Positions 52,797 to 63,162 of a stretch of 64,000 nt of DNA are shown here, in pieces (position 1 is the stretch's first letter; every line of letters begins with the position of its first letter). Below the pieces are notes generated by a model. The model was not told the origin of the DNA, made no database searches, and saw nothing but the letters and a program-made list of their open reading frames with translations. The stretch is from Bradyrhizobium sp. ISRA430 (GTDB taxonomy: Bacteria > Pseudomonadota > Alphaproteobacteria > Rhizobiales > Xanthobacteraceae). Position numbers and translations under genes: made by a program. The stretch spans positions 2,852,001 to 2,916,000 of the forward strand of contig NZ_CP094516.1 of the NCBI RefSeq assembly GCF_029909975.1, read 5' to 3'.

Positions 52797-53407
52797 CGGC
52801 GAAGAAGACGGCGCGCGATGCGCAGTCCCGCGCCTGGCAGCGGATGCTGTCGGGTCGACGGCTCGACCTGCTCGATCCTTCGCCGCTCGATGTCGAGATC
52901 ACCGACATCGCGCATGGCTTGGCGCGTGTCGCGCGCTGGAACGGGCAGACCACCGGCGCACACATCTTCTCGGTCGCGCAACACACGCTGCTGGTAGAGA
53001 CCGTGATGCGGCACGAAGCGCCGCGCGTCGATCAGCGCATGCGGCTCGCAGCGCTGCTGCACGATGCCCCCGAATATGTGATTGGCGACATGATCTCGCC
53101 GTTCAAGGCCGTGCTCGACGGCCACTACAAGGCGGTCGAGAAGCGCCTGCTCGGCGCGATCCATATCCGCTTCGGCCTGCCGCCCGTGCTGCCCGAGGAG
53201 ATCACGCAGGCGATCAAGACGGCCGATCGCGGCGCCGCCTATCTGGAGGCGACCGAGCTGGCCGGCTTTGGCGAGGCCGAGGCAAAACGCCTTTTCGGCC
53301 GCGATCCCGGCCTGCCCGACAGCGTCCGGCGCGATTACCTCACGCCCTGGACGGCGGCGCGGGCCGAGAAGCAGTTCCTGGAACGGTTCAATGCGGTGTT
53401 TGCGTAA
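52793..53407 (+). CDS. HD-domain hydrolase, YfbR-like
   Basis: 204 residues. The metal motif is present: FSVAQHTLLVE, ALLHDAPEYVIGDMISPFK (the HD pair) and a later Asp in KTADRG. YfbR-type proteins are 5'-deoxynucleotidases that dephosphorylate dNMPs. The start overlaps the tag stop. Placement with tag suggests nucleotide or DNA-damage metabolism, but the substrate is not shown. Confidence 0.85.
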   Translation: MTAKKTARDAQSRAWQRMLSGRRLDLLDPSPLDVEITDIAHGLARVARWNGQTTGAHIFSVAQHTLLVETVMRHEAPRVDQRMRLAALLHDAPEYVIGDMISPFKAVLDGHYKAVEKRLLGAIHIRFGLPPVLPEEITQAIKTADRGAAYLEATELAGFGEAEAKRLFGRDPGLPDSVRRDYLTPWTAARAEKQFLERFNAVFA

Positions 53408-53428
53408 CTGAGCCGCTCCTATCCTTTC

Positions 53429-53550
53429 GTAGGGTGGGCAAAGGCGCGAAGCGCCGTGCCCACCATCTTGCCTCCTGCTCGAGTGATGGTGGGCACGCTT
53501 CCGCCTTCGCTCTTCGAGCTACGGCGGACAAGTCGCTTTGCCCACCCTAC
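53429..53550. repeat. Intergenic palindromic repeat
   Basis: GTAGGGTGGGCAAAG (53429-53443) and its exact complement CTTTGCCCACCCTAC (53536-53550) border an element with internal GGCGCGAAGCGCC symmetry. A common rhizobial palindrome. Confidence 0.8.
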
Positions 53551-53586
53551 AAGTGCTCGCTATAATCGCCGGCAAAAAGGTCCGTC

Positions 53587-54093
53587 ATGATCCACGTCTG
53601 TTCCCTCGCCGCGCTTCCCGAAACCGTCCGTCTGACCGGAGCCAGCCACGTGCTGACGGTGATGGCAAATGTCGAGCAGGTGGCACGGCCAGTGTCGGTG
53701 CTGCCGGCCAATCATCTCAAGGTGTCGATGGACGACATCATCGAAGAGATGGATGGCTTCGTTGCGCCGTCGGAAGCGCATATCGACCAAGTGCTGAATT
53801 TCGTGCGCGGCTGGGACCGCATCGCGCCGCTGGTCGTGCATTGCTACGCCGGCATCAGCCGCTCCACCGCGAGCGCGTTCGCCGCTGTCTGCGCACTCAA
53901 CCCGCAGCGCGACGAGATCGAGATCGCCAGAAAGATCCGCGCGGCCTCTCCGATCGCCTCGCCGAACCGGCGCATCGTCAGCCTCGCCGACCGCGTGTTG
54001 GGGCGCAACGGCCGCATGCTGCGCGCACTCGACGAGATGGGGCCAGGTTCGATGATGGTCGAAGGCCGCCCCTTCGCGATCGAGCTCGAATGA
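53587..54093 (+). CDS. Tyrosine/dual-specificity phosphatase-like protein
   Basis: 168 residues. The phosphatase signature HCYAGISRSTASA (C-x5-R) is complete, with an upstream MDDIIEEMDGF acid segment that may supply the general acid. The family dephosphorylates Tyr/Ser/Thr or small phosphorylated compounds; the target is unknown. It lies 25 nt upstream of the NrtR-like regulator gene on the same strand, and 36 nt after a palindromic repeat. Confidence 0.85.
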   Translation: MIHVCSLAALPETVRLTGASHVLTVMANVEQVARPVSVLPANHLKVSMDDIIEEMDGFVAPSEAHIDQVLNFVRGWDRIAPLVVHCYAGISRSTASAFAAVCALNPQRDEIEIARKIRAASPIASPNRRIVSLADRVLGRNGRMLRALDEMGPGSMMVEGRPFAIELE

Positions 54094-54118
54094 CCGCAAC
54101 GCCCGCGATCGCTGCCGC

Positions 54119-55084
54119 ATGAGCGACAAGCTGCTGACGCCGATCGAGATCGGCCTGACCGCCGCGATCGTCGCGATCGAGGACCACGAGCCGCTGATCC
54201 TCACCGCGCGCGGCGATGACGGGCTCATCGGCTTGCCGTTCGGTCCGTTCGATGCGCTCAGGCACCGTACCTTCGAAATCGGCTTGCGCGCCTGGGTCGA
54301 GGAGCAGGCGGGCTTGAGGCTCGGCTATGTCGAGCAGCTCTACACGTTCGGCGATCGCGGCCGCGCGGAGGTTGCCGACAGCGGCGCGCACATCGTGTCG
54401 ATCGGCTATCTCGCGCTCACGCGTGCAGTGGACGGTGCTGTCGCGGCGACGGCGGCGAGCTTCGAGCCCTGGTACCGGTTCTTTCCCTGGGAAGACTGGC
54501 GCGAGGAGCCGCCCGCGATCATCGCCCGCGACATCATCCCGGCGCTGACGAAATGGGCCGAGGAGGAGACGCCGGAGACGACGCGCGCGCTGCCGCGCAA
54601 GGATCGCGTGCGGCTCTATTTCGGCCTCGATGGCGCGGCCTGGGACGAGGAGCGCGTGCTCGACCGCTACGAGCTGCTCTATGAGGCCGGCCTGATCGAG
54701 GAGGCGCGGCGCGACGGCCGCCCTGCGGCATTAGCGCGCGAGGCGCCTCCCGCGCTCGGCACCTCAATGCGCTTCGACCACCGCCGGATTCTCGCCACCG
54801 GCATTGCTCGGCTGCGTGCAAAACTGAAGTATCGTCCTGTCGTCTTTGAACTTTTGCCTGCCGAGTTCACACTTACCGAATTGCAGTACACGGTGGAGGC
54901 GATCTCCGGCCGACACCTGCACAAGCAGAACTTCCGCCGCTTGGTCGAAACGGAAGCCCTGGTCGAACCGACCGGGGTGATGTCGACACAGACGGGCGGA
55001 CGGCCGGCGGCGCTCTACCGCTTCCGGCGCGAAGTGCTCCAGGAGCGGCCGGCGCCCGGCTTGCGCGTGCGCTCCCGGCGCTAG
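54119..55084 (+). CDS. NrtR-like regulator with degenerate Nudix domain
   Basis: 321 residues. The N-terminal half is Nudix-like (LTAAIVAIEDHEPLILTARG, then VEQLYTFGDRGR). The Nudix box is lost: LPFGPFDALRHRTFEIGLRAWVEEQAGL lacks the catalytic R-E-x-x-E-E acids. The C-terminal winged helix (about 235-310; RLRAKLKYRPVVFELLPAEFTLTELQ, then GRHLHKQNFRRLVE and GRPAALYRF) is that of NrtR regulators, which in many bacteria control NAD synthesis and bind ADP-ribose. nadA lies about 8 kb downstream. The ATG at 54119 is 25 nt after the phosphatase gene. The central insertion makes it longer than most NrtR. Confidence 0.8.
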   Translation: MSDKLLTPIEIGLTAAIVAIEDHEPLILTARGDDGLIGLPFGPFDALRHRTFEIGLRAWVEEQAGLRLGYVEQLYTFGDRGRAEVADSGAHIVSIGYLALTRAVDGAVAATAASFEPWYRFFPWEDWREEPPAIIARDIIPALTKWAEEETPETTRALPRKDRVRLYFGLDGAAWDEERVLDRYELLYEAGLIEEARRDGRPAALAREAPPALGTSMRFDHRRILATGIARLRAKLKYRPVVFELLPAEFTLTELQYTVEAISGRHLHKQNFRRLVETEALVEPTGVMSTQTGGRPAALYRFRREVLQERPAPGLRVRSRR

Positions 55085-55131
55085 AAGATTTGCGTGATCG
55101 GCCGGTTGCGCGCCGCTCGCCTGGAGGCCTT

Positions 55132-57834
55132 ATGTTCGACGCCCCGTTCGACGTCTTTGCGGTGATGCTCGCGGTCGCCGCCTTCCTGATCGCGATCAAG
55201 ACCTCCAATCAGGCGACCGAGCTGCGCAGGCGGCTGAGCAGGCTGGAAGCCGCGCTGCAAGGCCAGCGGCCGGTCCAGCCGCCGCCGCTGATGCCTTTCC
55301 AGGAAGAGGCCTCGGCGCCCGGGGAAGCCACGCCAGAGCCGCCGCCCATCGCGCCCGGGGCCGAACTGGCGCCGCCGCTCGTCGCCGATGCCGCCGCACC
55401 GCTGCCGCTCGAGCCGAGCGCTGATGCGCCGCCTCCGCTACCGACCGCTCCTGCTACGCCCGGATTCGAAGAGCGCCTCGGCACGCGCTGGGTGGTGTGG
55501 ATCGGCGGCCTTGCGCTCGCGCTCGGCGGCTTCTTCATGGTGCGCTATTCGATCGAGGCCGGCCTCGTCGGGCCCGGCGTGCGCGTCTTCCTCGGTGGCC
55601 TGTTCGCGCTGGCGCTGCTCGGCGCCGGTGAATGGACGCGGCGCAAGGAAAGCATCTCCAACATCCAGGCGCTACCGATCGCCAACATCCCGGCGATCCT
55701 CACCGCGGCCGGAACGGCGGTGGCGTTTGCGACCATCTACGCCGCCTACGCGCTCTACGGCTTCCTCGTTCCCGCCACCGCCTTCGTGCTGCTCGGTCTC
55801 GTCGCGCTCGCAACGCTCGCCGCCGCGCTGCTGCACGGGCCCGCGCTTGCGGGCCTCGGCGTGGTCGGCGCCTTCGTCACGCCGGTCCTCGTCTCCAGCG
55901 GCAGGGCGGACTATTGGGCGCTCTACGTCTATCTCGCCATCGTCACCGCCGCGAGCTTCGGCCTCGCGCGCATCCGGCTGTGGCGCTGGCTGGCGGTGAC
56001 CACCATCGTGTTCGCCGTGCTCTGGACCTTCCCGGGGCTCGATACCGGCGACCTGCAGGTTGCGCCGCACGCCTTTCATGTGATGGCCGGCTTCGTGCTC
56101 GCCGCGCTGCTCGTTGTTTGCAGCTTCATGTTCGGCCCCACGATCGAGGACGGACAGATCGAACCGGTCTCCTCGAGCGCGCTCGCCGCCTATCTGTTCG
56201 GGGCCATGCTGATCGTGCTGTCGAGCGCACATGCCGATCTCGCGCTGATCGCCTTCGCGCTGCTCGTCGCAGCGACGGTGCTTGTAGCTTGGCGCGCGTC
56301 GGCCGCGACCGGCGCGCTGAGCGCAGCCAGCGCGACCGTCTTCATCGTGTTCGCTGAATGGGCGGTGCGCGCCAATCCGGATATGCTGGTGCTGCCGGGT
56401 GGTCCCCTGCCCGGCATCGGGCCGACCGCGATAGACAGTGCCGTGACACTGCATCTCGTGACGGCGGCGCTCTTCACAGGCGGCTTCGGTATCGCCGGCT
56501 TCCTCGCGCAGGGACGATCGAACTCGGCGATCATCCCCGTGGTGTGGTCGGCGACGGCGGTCGCGACACCGATCGCGCTCCTCGTCGCGCTCTACGCACG
56601 CATCGCCCATCTCGACCGCTCGATTCCGTTTGCGATTCTCGCAGTGCTCCTTGCCGCAGCGTTCGGCGCCGCCACCGAAGCGCTCACCCGCCGCGAGACC
56701 CGGCCGGGTGTCGCGATCTCCACCGCGCTGTTCGCCACCGGCACGCTCGGCGCCCTGGCGCTGGCGCTGACTTTCGCGCTGGAGAAGGGCTGGCTCACGA
56801 TCGCGCTGGCGCTGATGTCGCTCGGCACTGCCTGGATCTCGATGCAGCGGTCGATCCCGTTCCTGCGCTGGCTCGCCGCCATCTTCGCGGCGATCGTCAC
56901 CGCGCGCATCGCCTATGATCCGCGTATCGTCGGCGACGCCGTCGGCACCACGCCGATCTTCAATTGGCTGCTGTGGGGCTATGGCCTGCCCGCGCTGTCG
57001 TTCTGGGCGGCAAGCCACTTCCTGCGCCGCCGCGGCGACGACGCGCCGCTGCGCATGGTGGAGGCCGCCGCGATCCTGTTCACGGCGCTGCTCGCCTTCA
57101 TGGAGATCCGTCACCTCGCAACCGGCGGCCGCATGACCTCGCCGCCCTCGCTGCTCGAATTCGCGCTCCAGGTCTGCGTGACGCTCGCGATGGCGATCGG
57201 GCTGGAGCGGCTGCGGCTGAGGAGCCACAGCATCGTGCACAATGTCGGCGCCGTCGTCCTCACGGTGGTCGCCGGGCTCGTCAGCGTGATCGGCCTACTG
57301 ATCCTGGAGAACCCGTGGCAGTGGAGCCGCATCGATGTCGGCGGCGTCGTGTTCAACCTGCTGCTGCTCGGCTACGCGCTGCCGGCAGTGCTGATGCTGC
57401 TGCTCTCCTATGCGGTGGCGGGGCATCGTCCCATCGCCTACGCCAACACGATTGCCGGCGGCGCACTGGTGTTCGCACTCGCCTACGTGACGCTGGAGAT
57501 CCGCCGTTTCTATCACGGGCCGATCCTGCTCGACGGCGCGATGACGGGCGCCGAGCAATACACCTATTCGATCGCTTGGCTTACCTTCGGCGTGGTGCTG
57601 CTCGGCGTCGGCATCCTCGTCAATTCGGAGCGCGCACGGCTTGCCTCCGCCGTCGTGATCGCGCTCACGATCCTCAAAGCCTTCGTCATCGACATGTCGA
57701 CGCTGACGGGCATCTACCGCGCGCTGTCGTTCATGTGCCTCGGCGTCGTGCTGGTCGCGATCGGTTGGCTCTACCAGCGCATCCTGTTCCGGCGGCAGGC
57801 TTCGCCGCCGCCGGCACCGCAGACAAGCGCGTAG
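55132..57834 (+). CDS. DUF2339 multi-helix membrane protein
   Basis: 900 residues from the ATG at 55132, behind GGAGG. An N-terminal helix and proline-rich linker (to about 110) precede FEERLGTRWVVWIGGLALALGGFFMV, the family hallmark. About two dozen hydrophobic helices follow, ending in AIGWLYQRILFRRQ. DUF2339 proteins are large inner-membrane proteins with no known function; some contexts suggest envelope integrity. The gene lies 47 nt after the NrtR-like gene and is convergent with a chemoreceptor. Confidence 0.88.
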   Translation: MFDAPFDVFAVMLAVAAFLIAIKTSNQATELRRRLSRLEAALQGQRPVQPPPLMPFQEEASAPGEATPEPPPIAPGAELAPPLVADAAAPLPLEPSADAPPPLPTAPATPGFEERLGTRWVVWIGGLALALGGFFMVRYSIEAGLVGPGVRVFLGGLFALALLGAGEWTRRKESISNIQALPIANIPAILTAAGTAVAFATIYAAYALYGFLVPATAFVLLGLVALATLAAALLHGPALAGLGVVGAFVTPVLVSSGRADYWALYVYLAIVTAASFGLARIRLWRWLAVTTIVFAVLWTFPGLDTGDLQVAPHAFHVMAGFVLAALLVVCSFMFGPTIEDGQIEPVSSSALAAYLFGAMLIVLSSAHADLALIAFALLVAATVLVAWRASAATGALSAASATVFIVFAEWAVRANPDMLVLPGGPLPGIGPTAIDSAVTLHLVTAALFTGGFGIAGFLAQGRSNSAIIPVVWSATAVATPIALLVALYARIAHLDRSIPFAILAVLLAAAFGAATEALTRRETRPGVAISTALFATGTLGALALALTFALEKGWLTIALALMSLGTAWISMQRSIPFLRWLAAIFAAIVTARIAYDPRIVGDAVGTTPIFNWLLWGYGLPALSFWAASHFLRRRGDDAPLRMVEAAAILFTALLAFMEIRHLATGGRMTSPPSLLEFALQVCVTLAMAIGLERLRLRSHSIVHNVGAVVLTVVAGLVSVIGLLILENPWQWSRIDVGGVVFNLLLLGYALPAVLMLLLSYAVAGHRPIAYANTIAGGALVFALAYVTLEIRRFYHGPILLDGAMTGAEQYTYSIAWLTFGVVLLGVGILVNSERARLASAVVIALTILKAFVIDMSTLTGIYRALSFMCLGVVLVAIGWLYQRILFRRQASPPPAPQTSA

Positions 57835-57837
57835 GCG

Positions 57838-59526
57838 TCAGGCCGCGCGGACCGAGTCCAGGAACTGCGCGACCTCGACCTTGAGGCGCGTGCTGTCGCT
57901 CGCGAGCGACTTAGCAGCCGACAGCACCTGCGTCGAGGCCGAGCCGGTCTCGATCGCGCCGCGCTGCACGTCGGTGATGTTCGAGGAGACCTCCTGCGTG
58001 CCGATCGACGCCTGCTGCACGTTGCGCGAAATCTCCTGCGTGGCCGCACCCTGCTCCTCGACGGCGGCGGCGATGGCGGAGGACACCTCGGACAACCGTT
58101 CTATGGTGCCGCCGATTTCCTGGATGGCGCTGACGGACTCGTGCGTCGCCGCCTGGATGCCCGCGACCTGCTGGCCGATCTCGCCGGTCGCCTTCGCGGT
58201 CTGCTCAGCCAGCGCCTTGACTTCGGAGGCGACCACGGCGAAGCCGCGGCCGGCCTCGCCCGCGCGCGCCGCCTCGATGGTCGCATTCAGCGCCAAGAGG
58301 TTGGTCTGACCTGCGATCGTGTTGATGAGCTCGACGACGTCGCCGATGCGGGAGGCTGCTTGCGATAGCGCGTTGACGCGCTCGTTGGTGCGGGTCGCCT
58401 GCTCGACGGCCTCCGCGGCCATCCGCGCCGAATCCTGCACCCGGCGGCTAATCTCGGTGATGGAGGACGATAGCTCTTCCGAGGCCGATGCGACGGCCTG
58501 GACGTTGGTGGACGCCTCCTCGGACGCGGCCGCAACGACGGTTGCGAGTTCCTGGCCGCGCTGCGCGGTGCTACTCAGTGTCGTGGCGGATGCCTCGAGC
58601 TCGGTCGAGGCCGAGGACACGGTCTCGACGACCTCGCCGATCATGGCTTCGAATTTGCGGGTGATGGCGTCGACACGGCGACCGCGTTCGATCTTGGCCT
58701 CGGCATCGCGCGCTGCCGCCTCGTCGGCGGCATTCTTTGCGATCAGCGCGTCCTTGAAGATCTGGAGCGCGTCCGCCATCGAGCCGATCTCGGTCCTCTC
58801 GCCGCGATGCGGCACTTCGGCCGAGAGGTCGCCCTCACCAAGCGCCTGCATCGGGCGGATGATCGAGGCGATGCCGCGCGAGACGTCGCGCACGAGATAA
58901 TAGGCGGCGCCGATCGCGATCGCGACGGCGGCAACGATGACGCCGACCAGCACGCGGAAGATGGTGGCGTAGCTGTCGGCCGCCTGCTTCGTCTCCATCT
59001 CGGCGCCCTGGTTGTTGAGCTCGATGCCCTTCTGGAGCAGCGGATCGGCCGCCTGGGCCATCTTCGCGACCTTGGTCTGCAATAGCTCGCTGGCATCGGT
59101 CGGGAAGCGGCCAACGCTCTTGCGCGACAGCGCCATTACGTCCTGCACGCCGTTCAGATATTCCGCCCACGCCTGCGTCCATTGCCCATAGAGGGCCCGC
59201 TCCTCGGCCGACGTGATCAGGTGCTCGTAGACCTTGCGCGTCTTTTCGATGCGCTCTCGTAGCGAGGCCAGCCGCTTCTCGGCGGCATCCTTGCCCTCAA
59301 TGGTGTCCTGCATCAGGTGCAGACGCAGCGCGACGCGCAGCTCATTGATGTCGGCGCGGAGAGAGCCGAGCGCGCGCACGCTCGGCAGCCAGCTCTGCGC
59401 GATCTCGACAGTGTGGGCATTGATGCTCTGCATGGTCCCGATCGCCATCACACCGACGCCGGCGAGTGAGAGCACGAGAACTGACAGCACGGTCAGAATC
59501 TTGAAAACGATCGACAATTTCGACAT
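57838..59526 (-). CDS. Methyl-accepting chemotaxis protein
   Basis: 562 residues from the ATG at 59526. First membrane helix (about 7-30), a periplasmic four-helix-bundle ligand region (about 35-190), second helix (about 193-215; [19 protein letters not shown]), HAMP (about 216-270) and a cytoplasmic signalling domain with [47 protein letters not shown]. The tip hairpin binds CheA/CheW. No typical CheR pentapeptide is at the C-terminus (ends FLDSVRAA). Convergent with DUF2339, ending 3 nt apart. Confidence 0.93.
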   Translation of the reverse strand: MSKLSIVFKILTVLSVLVLSLAGVGVMAIGTMQSINAHTVEIAQSWLPSVRALGSLRADINELRVALRLHLMQDTIEGKDAAEKRLASLRERIEKTRKVYEHLITSAEERALYGQWTQAWAEYLNGVQDVMALSRKSVGRFPTDASELLQTKVAKMAQAADPLLQKGIELNNQGAEMETKQAADSYATIFRVLVGVIVAAVAIAIGAAYYLVRDVSRGIASIIRPMQALGEGDLSAEVPHRGERTEIGSMADALQIFKDALIAKNAADEAAARDAEAKIERGRRVDAITRKFEAMIGEVVETVSSASTELEASATTLSSTAQRGQELATVVAAASEEASTNVQAVASASEELSSSITEISRRVQDSARMAAEAVEQATRTNERVNALSQAASRIGDVVELINTIAGQTNLLALNATIEAARAGEAGRGFAVVASEVKALAEQTAKATGEIGQQVAGIQAATHESVSAIQEIGGTIERLSEVSSAIAAAVEEQGAATQEISRNVQQASIGTQEVSSNITDVQRGAIETGSASTQVLSAAKSLASDSTRLKVEVAQFLDSVRAA

Positions 59527-59763
59527 CAGGCAAAAATCCCGGACGGTGATGATAGCTCGCAACGCGGCGCCGCCATCGTCACGACGGACGACAGGACGGA
59601 GGTCAGTTCAACAATGCTGGCTGGTTCTTATCCGGTAAGATTGCGCGCATAGTCGCAAACAGCCGTTAACGGGAAGCTCCGTAGAAATACCAATATCCAG
59701 ATTGTCGGCATTTAACTCACCCGCAGTCATTCGTTGCGAGTGCCTCAGCACGACGCTGCGCGC

Positions 59764-60015
59764 TCAATCGGTGTTGTTGGGAAGCGGGTACGTCTCGCCG
59801 ACCAAGCTGACGCGAAAAACCGGCTGCTTGTTCTCGTCGAGCAGCTCCATGCTCCATTTGGCATTCGGCTTCAGGCTGCGTGCGATGCCGCCAAGCAGGT
59901 TGGCGCAGACCTCGGTCATCTCCGTCCAGGCGGCTGCGCGGTCCTCGAACTCGTACGGCTGATCGGCGGCGCCGGAATAGCGGCCGGTACTGATGCGAAA
60001 GAAATAAAGCGACAT
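59764..60015 (-). CDS. DUF6894-like small protein (83 aa)
   Basis: ATG at 60015. The sequence MSLYFFRISTGRYSGAADQP, YEFEDRAAAWTEMTEVCANLLGGIAR and KWSMELLDENKQPVFRVSLVGE matches the DUF6894 pattern of short Rhizobiales proteins (MxxYFF, then D..AAW.E). Cytosolic, with no known function. Confidence 0.75.
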   Translation of the reverse strand: MSLYFFRISTGRYSGAADQPYEFEDRAAAWTEMTEVCANLLGGIARSLKPNAKWSMELLDENKQPVFRVSLVGETYPLPNNTD

Positions 60016-60180
60016 CGTTGAACCCTTTTATCGGGTTGCCCCGGCCATGACGCAAACTGAGCGCGAGTCGCTACCAAGGCATGAAAGAAGCCGCCCGTAT
60101 GACTACGGCGCGGCGGCTTGACGGCCGGCGGATATTGTCAACAAGGCGTGCGCACGGGCATGCCGTGCGCGGTCAAAAAC

Positions 60181-60768
60181 TCACTCGGTCGAGCGGCGCA
60201 GCTCGAGCGGCCCCTCGTTCTTTGCGGGCTCCGACTTGACCGGCTCGAGCCGCCCGCTCTCGACGCGCGGCGTCTCGACCCGTGCGGCGACTTCGGTGCT
60301 CGGCGAGGCGACCGAACCGGTACGCTCGGACCTGCGCAGCGAGCGCGGCCGCGCAACGGCGCGCGCCATCAGCATCTGGTTGCCGCCCTGGTGGTGGAAG
60401 TCGCAATAGGCGAAGCCCATGCCCGACACCGAGCCGCGGAAGCTGCGCTCGTCGGTCTTTTCGAGATTGAAGCAAGGTTCGAACGGAATGCCCTTGATCG
60501 AGGCGCAGACGTTCTGGCCACGGATCTGGAGCGTATTGCCGGGCAGGCGGATGTGGCGAACCGGACCTGCACCGGAGAACTGAACCGCACCGGCGGCGCC
60601 GAGATCGTCGAGAATACGGCCTGCGCCGCGGGTGCCGTCGAAGCAAGTGAAGGCGAAGACCTTGCCGGCTACGAAACGGCGCGCCTCATCCGCGTTCATG
60701 CTCCCGGCAATGGCCGGCCCAAACGTCGCTGCCGCCGTGACGGCCCCCAACACAATACGCGCAAGCAT
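60181..60768 (-). CDS. Secreted conserved hypothetical protein (195 aa)
   Basis: ATG at 60768 behind GGAG. Signal peptide (MLARIVLGAVTAAATFGPAIA). The mature domain (about 25-130; EARRFVAGKVFAFTCFDGTRGAGRI, GNTLQIRGQNVCASIKGIPFEPCFNLEKTD, GMGFAYCDFHHQGG) contains four cysteines suggesting two disulfides, then a polar, proline-rich tail. Common in Rhizobiales; function unknown, probably periplasmic. Confidence 0.78.
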   Translation of the reverse strand: MLARIVLGAVTAAATFGPAIAGSMNADEARRFVAGKVFAFTCFDGTRGAGRILDDLGAAGAVQFSGAGPVRHIRLPGNTLQIRGQNVCASIKGIPFEPCFNLEKTDERSFRGSVSGMGFAYCDFHHQGGNQMLMARAVARPRSLRRSERTGSVASPSTEVAARVETPRVESGRLEPVKSEPAKNEGPLELRRSTE

Positions 60769-60881
60769 GCTCAAACTCCGAACAACCCCCGCAGCGGGCG
60801 ATGCCTGATACCTTTACCTGCTGCTTACCATACCAACCGTGGCAACATTGGAGCAGCTTCGTTGGTAAAGTCTGAACGTCG

Positions 60882-61868
60882 TTAGACAATTTTTACCACG
60901 ATCCGGCCTCGGACCTGGCCGGCGAGAATTTTCGGGCCCCATTCGATGGCTTCGCCGAGCGAAATTTCATGAGTGATTTCAGATAGTTTGGTCCGGTCCA
61001 AATCGGAGGCTAAGCGCTGCCAGGCGGCCTTCCGCGGCTCGAGCGGGCACATCACCGAATCGATGCCGAGAAGGCACACTCCGCGCAAAATGAACGGCGC
61101 GACCGAGGACGGCAGATCCATACCGGCGGCAAGGCCACACGCCGCGATCGCTCCGCCATACTTGGTCATCGAGAGGAGATTGGCGAGAGTGGTCGAGCCG
61201 ACGCTGTCGACCCCGCCCGCCCAGCGCTCCTTAGCGAGGGGCTTGGCTGGTGCCGACAATTCGTTGCGGTCGATGACTTCGGCTGCCCCCAAGTGCTTCA
61301 GGTAGTCAGCCTCGGAGGCGCGGCCGGTCGAAGCGATGACGTGATAGCCGAGCTTCGATAGCACGGCGGTGGCGACCGAACCGACGCCGCCGGCCGCGCC
61401 CGTCACCACCACGGGGCCGCTTTTCGGCGACAGCCCGTGCTTCTCCAGCGCCAGCACCGAGAGCATCGCGGTGAAGCCGGCGGTACCGATCGCCATGGCG
61501 TCGCGTGCCGATAGCCCTTGCGGCAGAGCGACCAGCCAGTCGCCCCTCACCCGCGTCTTCTCTGCATAAGCGCCGAGATGGGTCTCGCCCATGCCCCAGC
61601 CGGTGCAGACCACCTTGTCGCCGGCCTTCCATTGCGGATGCGAGGATTGCTCGACCGTGCCGGCAAAGTCGATGCCGGCGATCATCGGGAAGCGGCGCAC
61701 CACCGGCGCCTTGCCGGTGAGCGCGAGGCCGTCCTTGTAGTTCAGCGTCGACCATTCCACGCGCACGGTGACGTCGCCGTCCATCAGCTCGGCTTCGTCG
61801 AACTGCGTGAGCGCGGCGGTGGTGCCCTTGTCCGCCTTGTCGATCCGGATCGCCTTGAATGTGGCCAC
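60882..61868 (-). CDS. AcuI/YhdH-type NADPH-dependent quinone/acrylyl-CoA reductase
   Basis: 328 residues from a GTG at 61868, behind AGGGAG. MDR superfamily: [48 protein letters not shown], the nucleotide-binding [25 protein letters not shown] and GRIVVKIV at the end. Members reduce acrylyl-CoA to propionyl-CoA; YhdH in E. coli has the same fold. No zinc ligands are seen, which fits this branch. It lies 40 nt from the MFS gene on the same strand. Confidence 0.9.
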   Translation of the reverse strand: MATFKAIRIDKADKGTTAALTQFDEAELMDGDVTVRVEWSTLNYKDGLALTGKAPVVRRFPMIAGIDFAGTVEQSSHPQWKAGDKVVCTGWGMGETHLGAYAEKTRVRGDWLVALPQGLSARDAMAIGTAGFTAMLSVLALEKHGLSPKSGPVVVTGAAGGVGSVATAVLSKLGYHVIASTGRASEADYLKHLGAAEVIDRNELSAPAKPLAKERWAGGVDSVGSTTLANLLSMTKYGGAIAACGLAAGMDLPSSVAPFILRGVCLLGIDSVMCPLEPRKAAWQRLASDLDRTKLSEITHEISLGEAIEWGPKILAGQVRGRIVVKIV

Positions 61869-61908
61869 GACTGAACTCCCTGACTTTGTTTCAGGGATGT
61901 TTAGCCGA

Positions 61909-63162
61909 TCAGGCGGGCTGCGCAACCGCCCGCTGGACCGGTTTCTCGACGATCGGCAGATTGATCAGCGCCGAGAGCACGCCGAACAGGATCGAGAGCC
62001 ACCAGATCGGCGTATAGGAACCGAACCGCTCGAACACGATGCCGCCGAGCCAGACGCCGAGGAAGCCGCCGACCTGATGGCTGACGAACGCGAAGCCATA
62101 GAGAGTCGCAAGCCAGCGCGTGCCGAACATCAGCGCCACCAGCGCCGAGGTCGGCGGCACCGTCGACAACCAGGTCAGGCCCGAAACCGCGCCGAACGCG
62201 ATCGCGGAGAACGGCGTGATCGGGAATGAGATGAAGGCAAGCGTCGCGAGCGCGCGGGCAAAGTAGATCGTGGAGAGAATGAAACGCTTGGGCAAATAGT
62301 TCTGAAGGTAGCCGACGCTCAGCGAGCCCATGATGTTGAACAAGCCGATCGCCGCGATCACCCAGCCGCCCGTTTGCGTCGAGATGCCGCGGTCGACCAG
62401 GAAGGCCGGCAGATGCACCGTGATGAACGCAAGCTGGAAGCCGCAGGTGAAGAAGCCGAGCACCAGCAGCACATAGGAACGATGACCGAAGGCCTCGGCG
62501 AGCGCCTTGGTGAAGGACTGCTCGTCCGCGGGTGCTGCGCTGGCGGAGCCTTCGACCGGCGGCGTGGAGAGCGCCAGCGACAGCGGGATGATCAGCAGCA
62601 TCAGGAAGCCGAACACGGTGAGCGCCTGCTGCCAGCCGAAATTGTCGATCAGCGCGACACCGACCGGCGCGAACAGGAATTGGCCGAACGAGCCCGCCGC
62701 GGTGCCGGCGCCAAGCGCAAGGCCGCGCTTCTCGGCCGGCAGCAGCTTGGTGAACGCCGACAGCACCAGATTGAACGAGCAGCCGGCCAGACCAAACCCG
62801 ATCATGACACCCGCACCGATGTCCAGCGACAGCGGCGTCGACGAATAGCGCATCAGCAACAGGCCGCCGGCATAGAGCACGGCGCCGACGCACATCACCC
62901 GGAACAGCCCGAAGCGGTCGGCGATTGCGCCGGCAAACGGCTGGCCCAATCCCCACAACAAATTCTGCACGGCGATCGCGAAGCCGAACACATCGCGGCC
63001 CCAAGCGAACTCATGGCTCATCGGCTGCACGAAGAAGCCGAGCGCAGAGCGCGGACCGAAGCCGAGCATGCCGATCGCGCAGCCGCAGAGGATGATGACC
63101 GCCGGCGTCCGCCAGGTCGAGGAACGTGAAACTGGACCGAGTTCGCCCACTTGTGTCGACAT
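61909..63162 (-). CDS. MFS transporter (oxalate/formate antiporter-like)
   Basis: 417 residues from the ATG at 63162, chosen for GAGGAAG before it; ATG at 63174 is an alternative. Twelve hydrophobic helices. [26 protein letters not shown] and [21 protein letters not shown] match a group of MFS carriers annotated as oxalate/formate or monocarboxylate transporters. The substrate is unknown. Upstream of the AcuI-like gene on the same strand, so it may import its acid precursor. Confidence 0.85.
   Translation of the reverse strand: MSTQVGELGPVSRSSTWRTPAVIILCGCAIGMLGFGPRSALGFFVQPMSHEFAWGRDVFGFAIAVQNLLWGLGQPFAGAIADRFGLFRVMCVGAVLYAGGLLLMRYSSTPLSLDIGAGVMIGFGLAGCSFNLVLSAFTKLLPAEKRGLALGAGTAAGSFGQFLFAPVGVALIDNFGWQQALTVFGFLMLLIIPLSLALSTPPVEGSASAAPADEQSFTKALAEAFGHRSYVLLVLGFFTCGFQLAFITVHLPAFLVDRGISTQTGGWVIAAIGLFNIMGSLSVGYLQNYLPKRFILSTIYFARALATLAFISFPITPFSAIAFGAVSGLTWLSTVPPTSALVALMFGTRWLATLYGFAFVSHQVGGFLGVWLGGIVFERFGSYTPIWWLSILFGVLSALINLPIVEKPVQRAVAQPA

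Noticed and set aside
55672..57240. Minus-strand frame opposite DUF2339
   Set aside because: It is rich in R, H, E and Q, as expected from the antisense of a hydrophobic protein.
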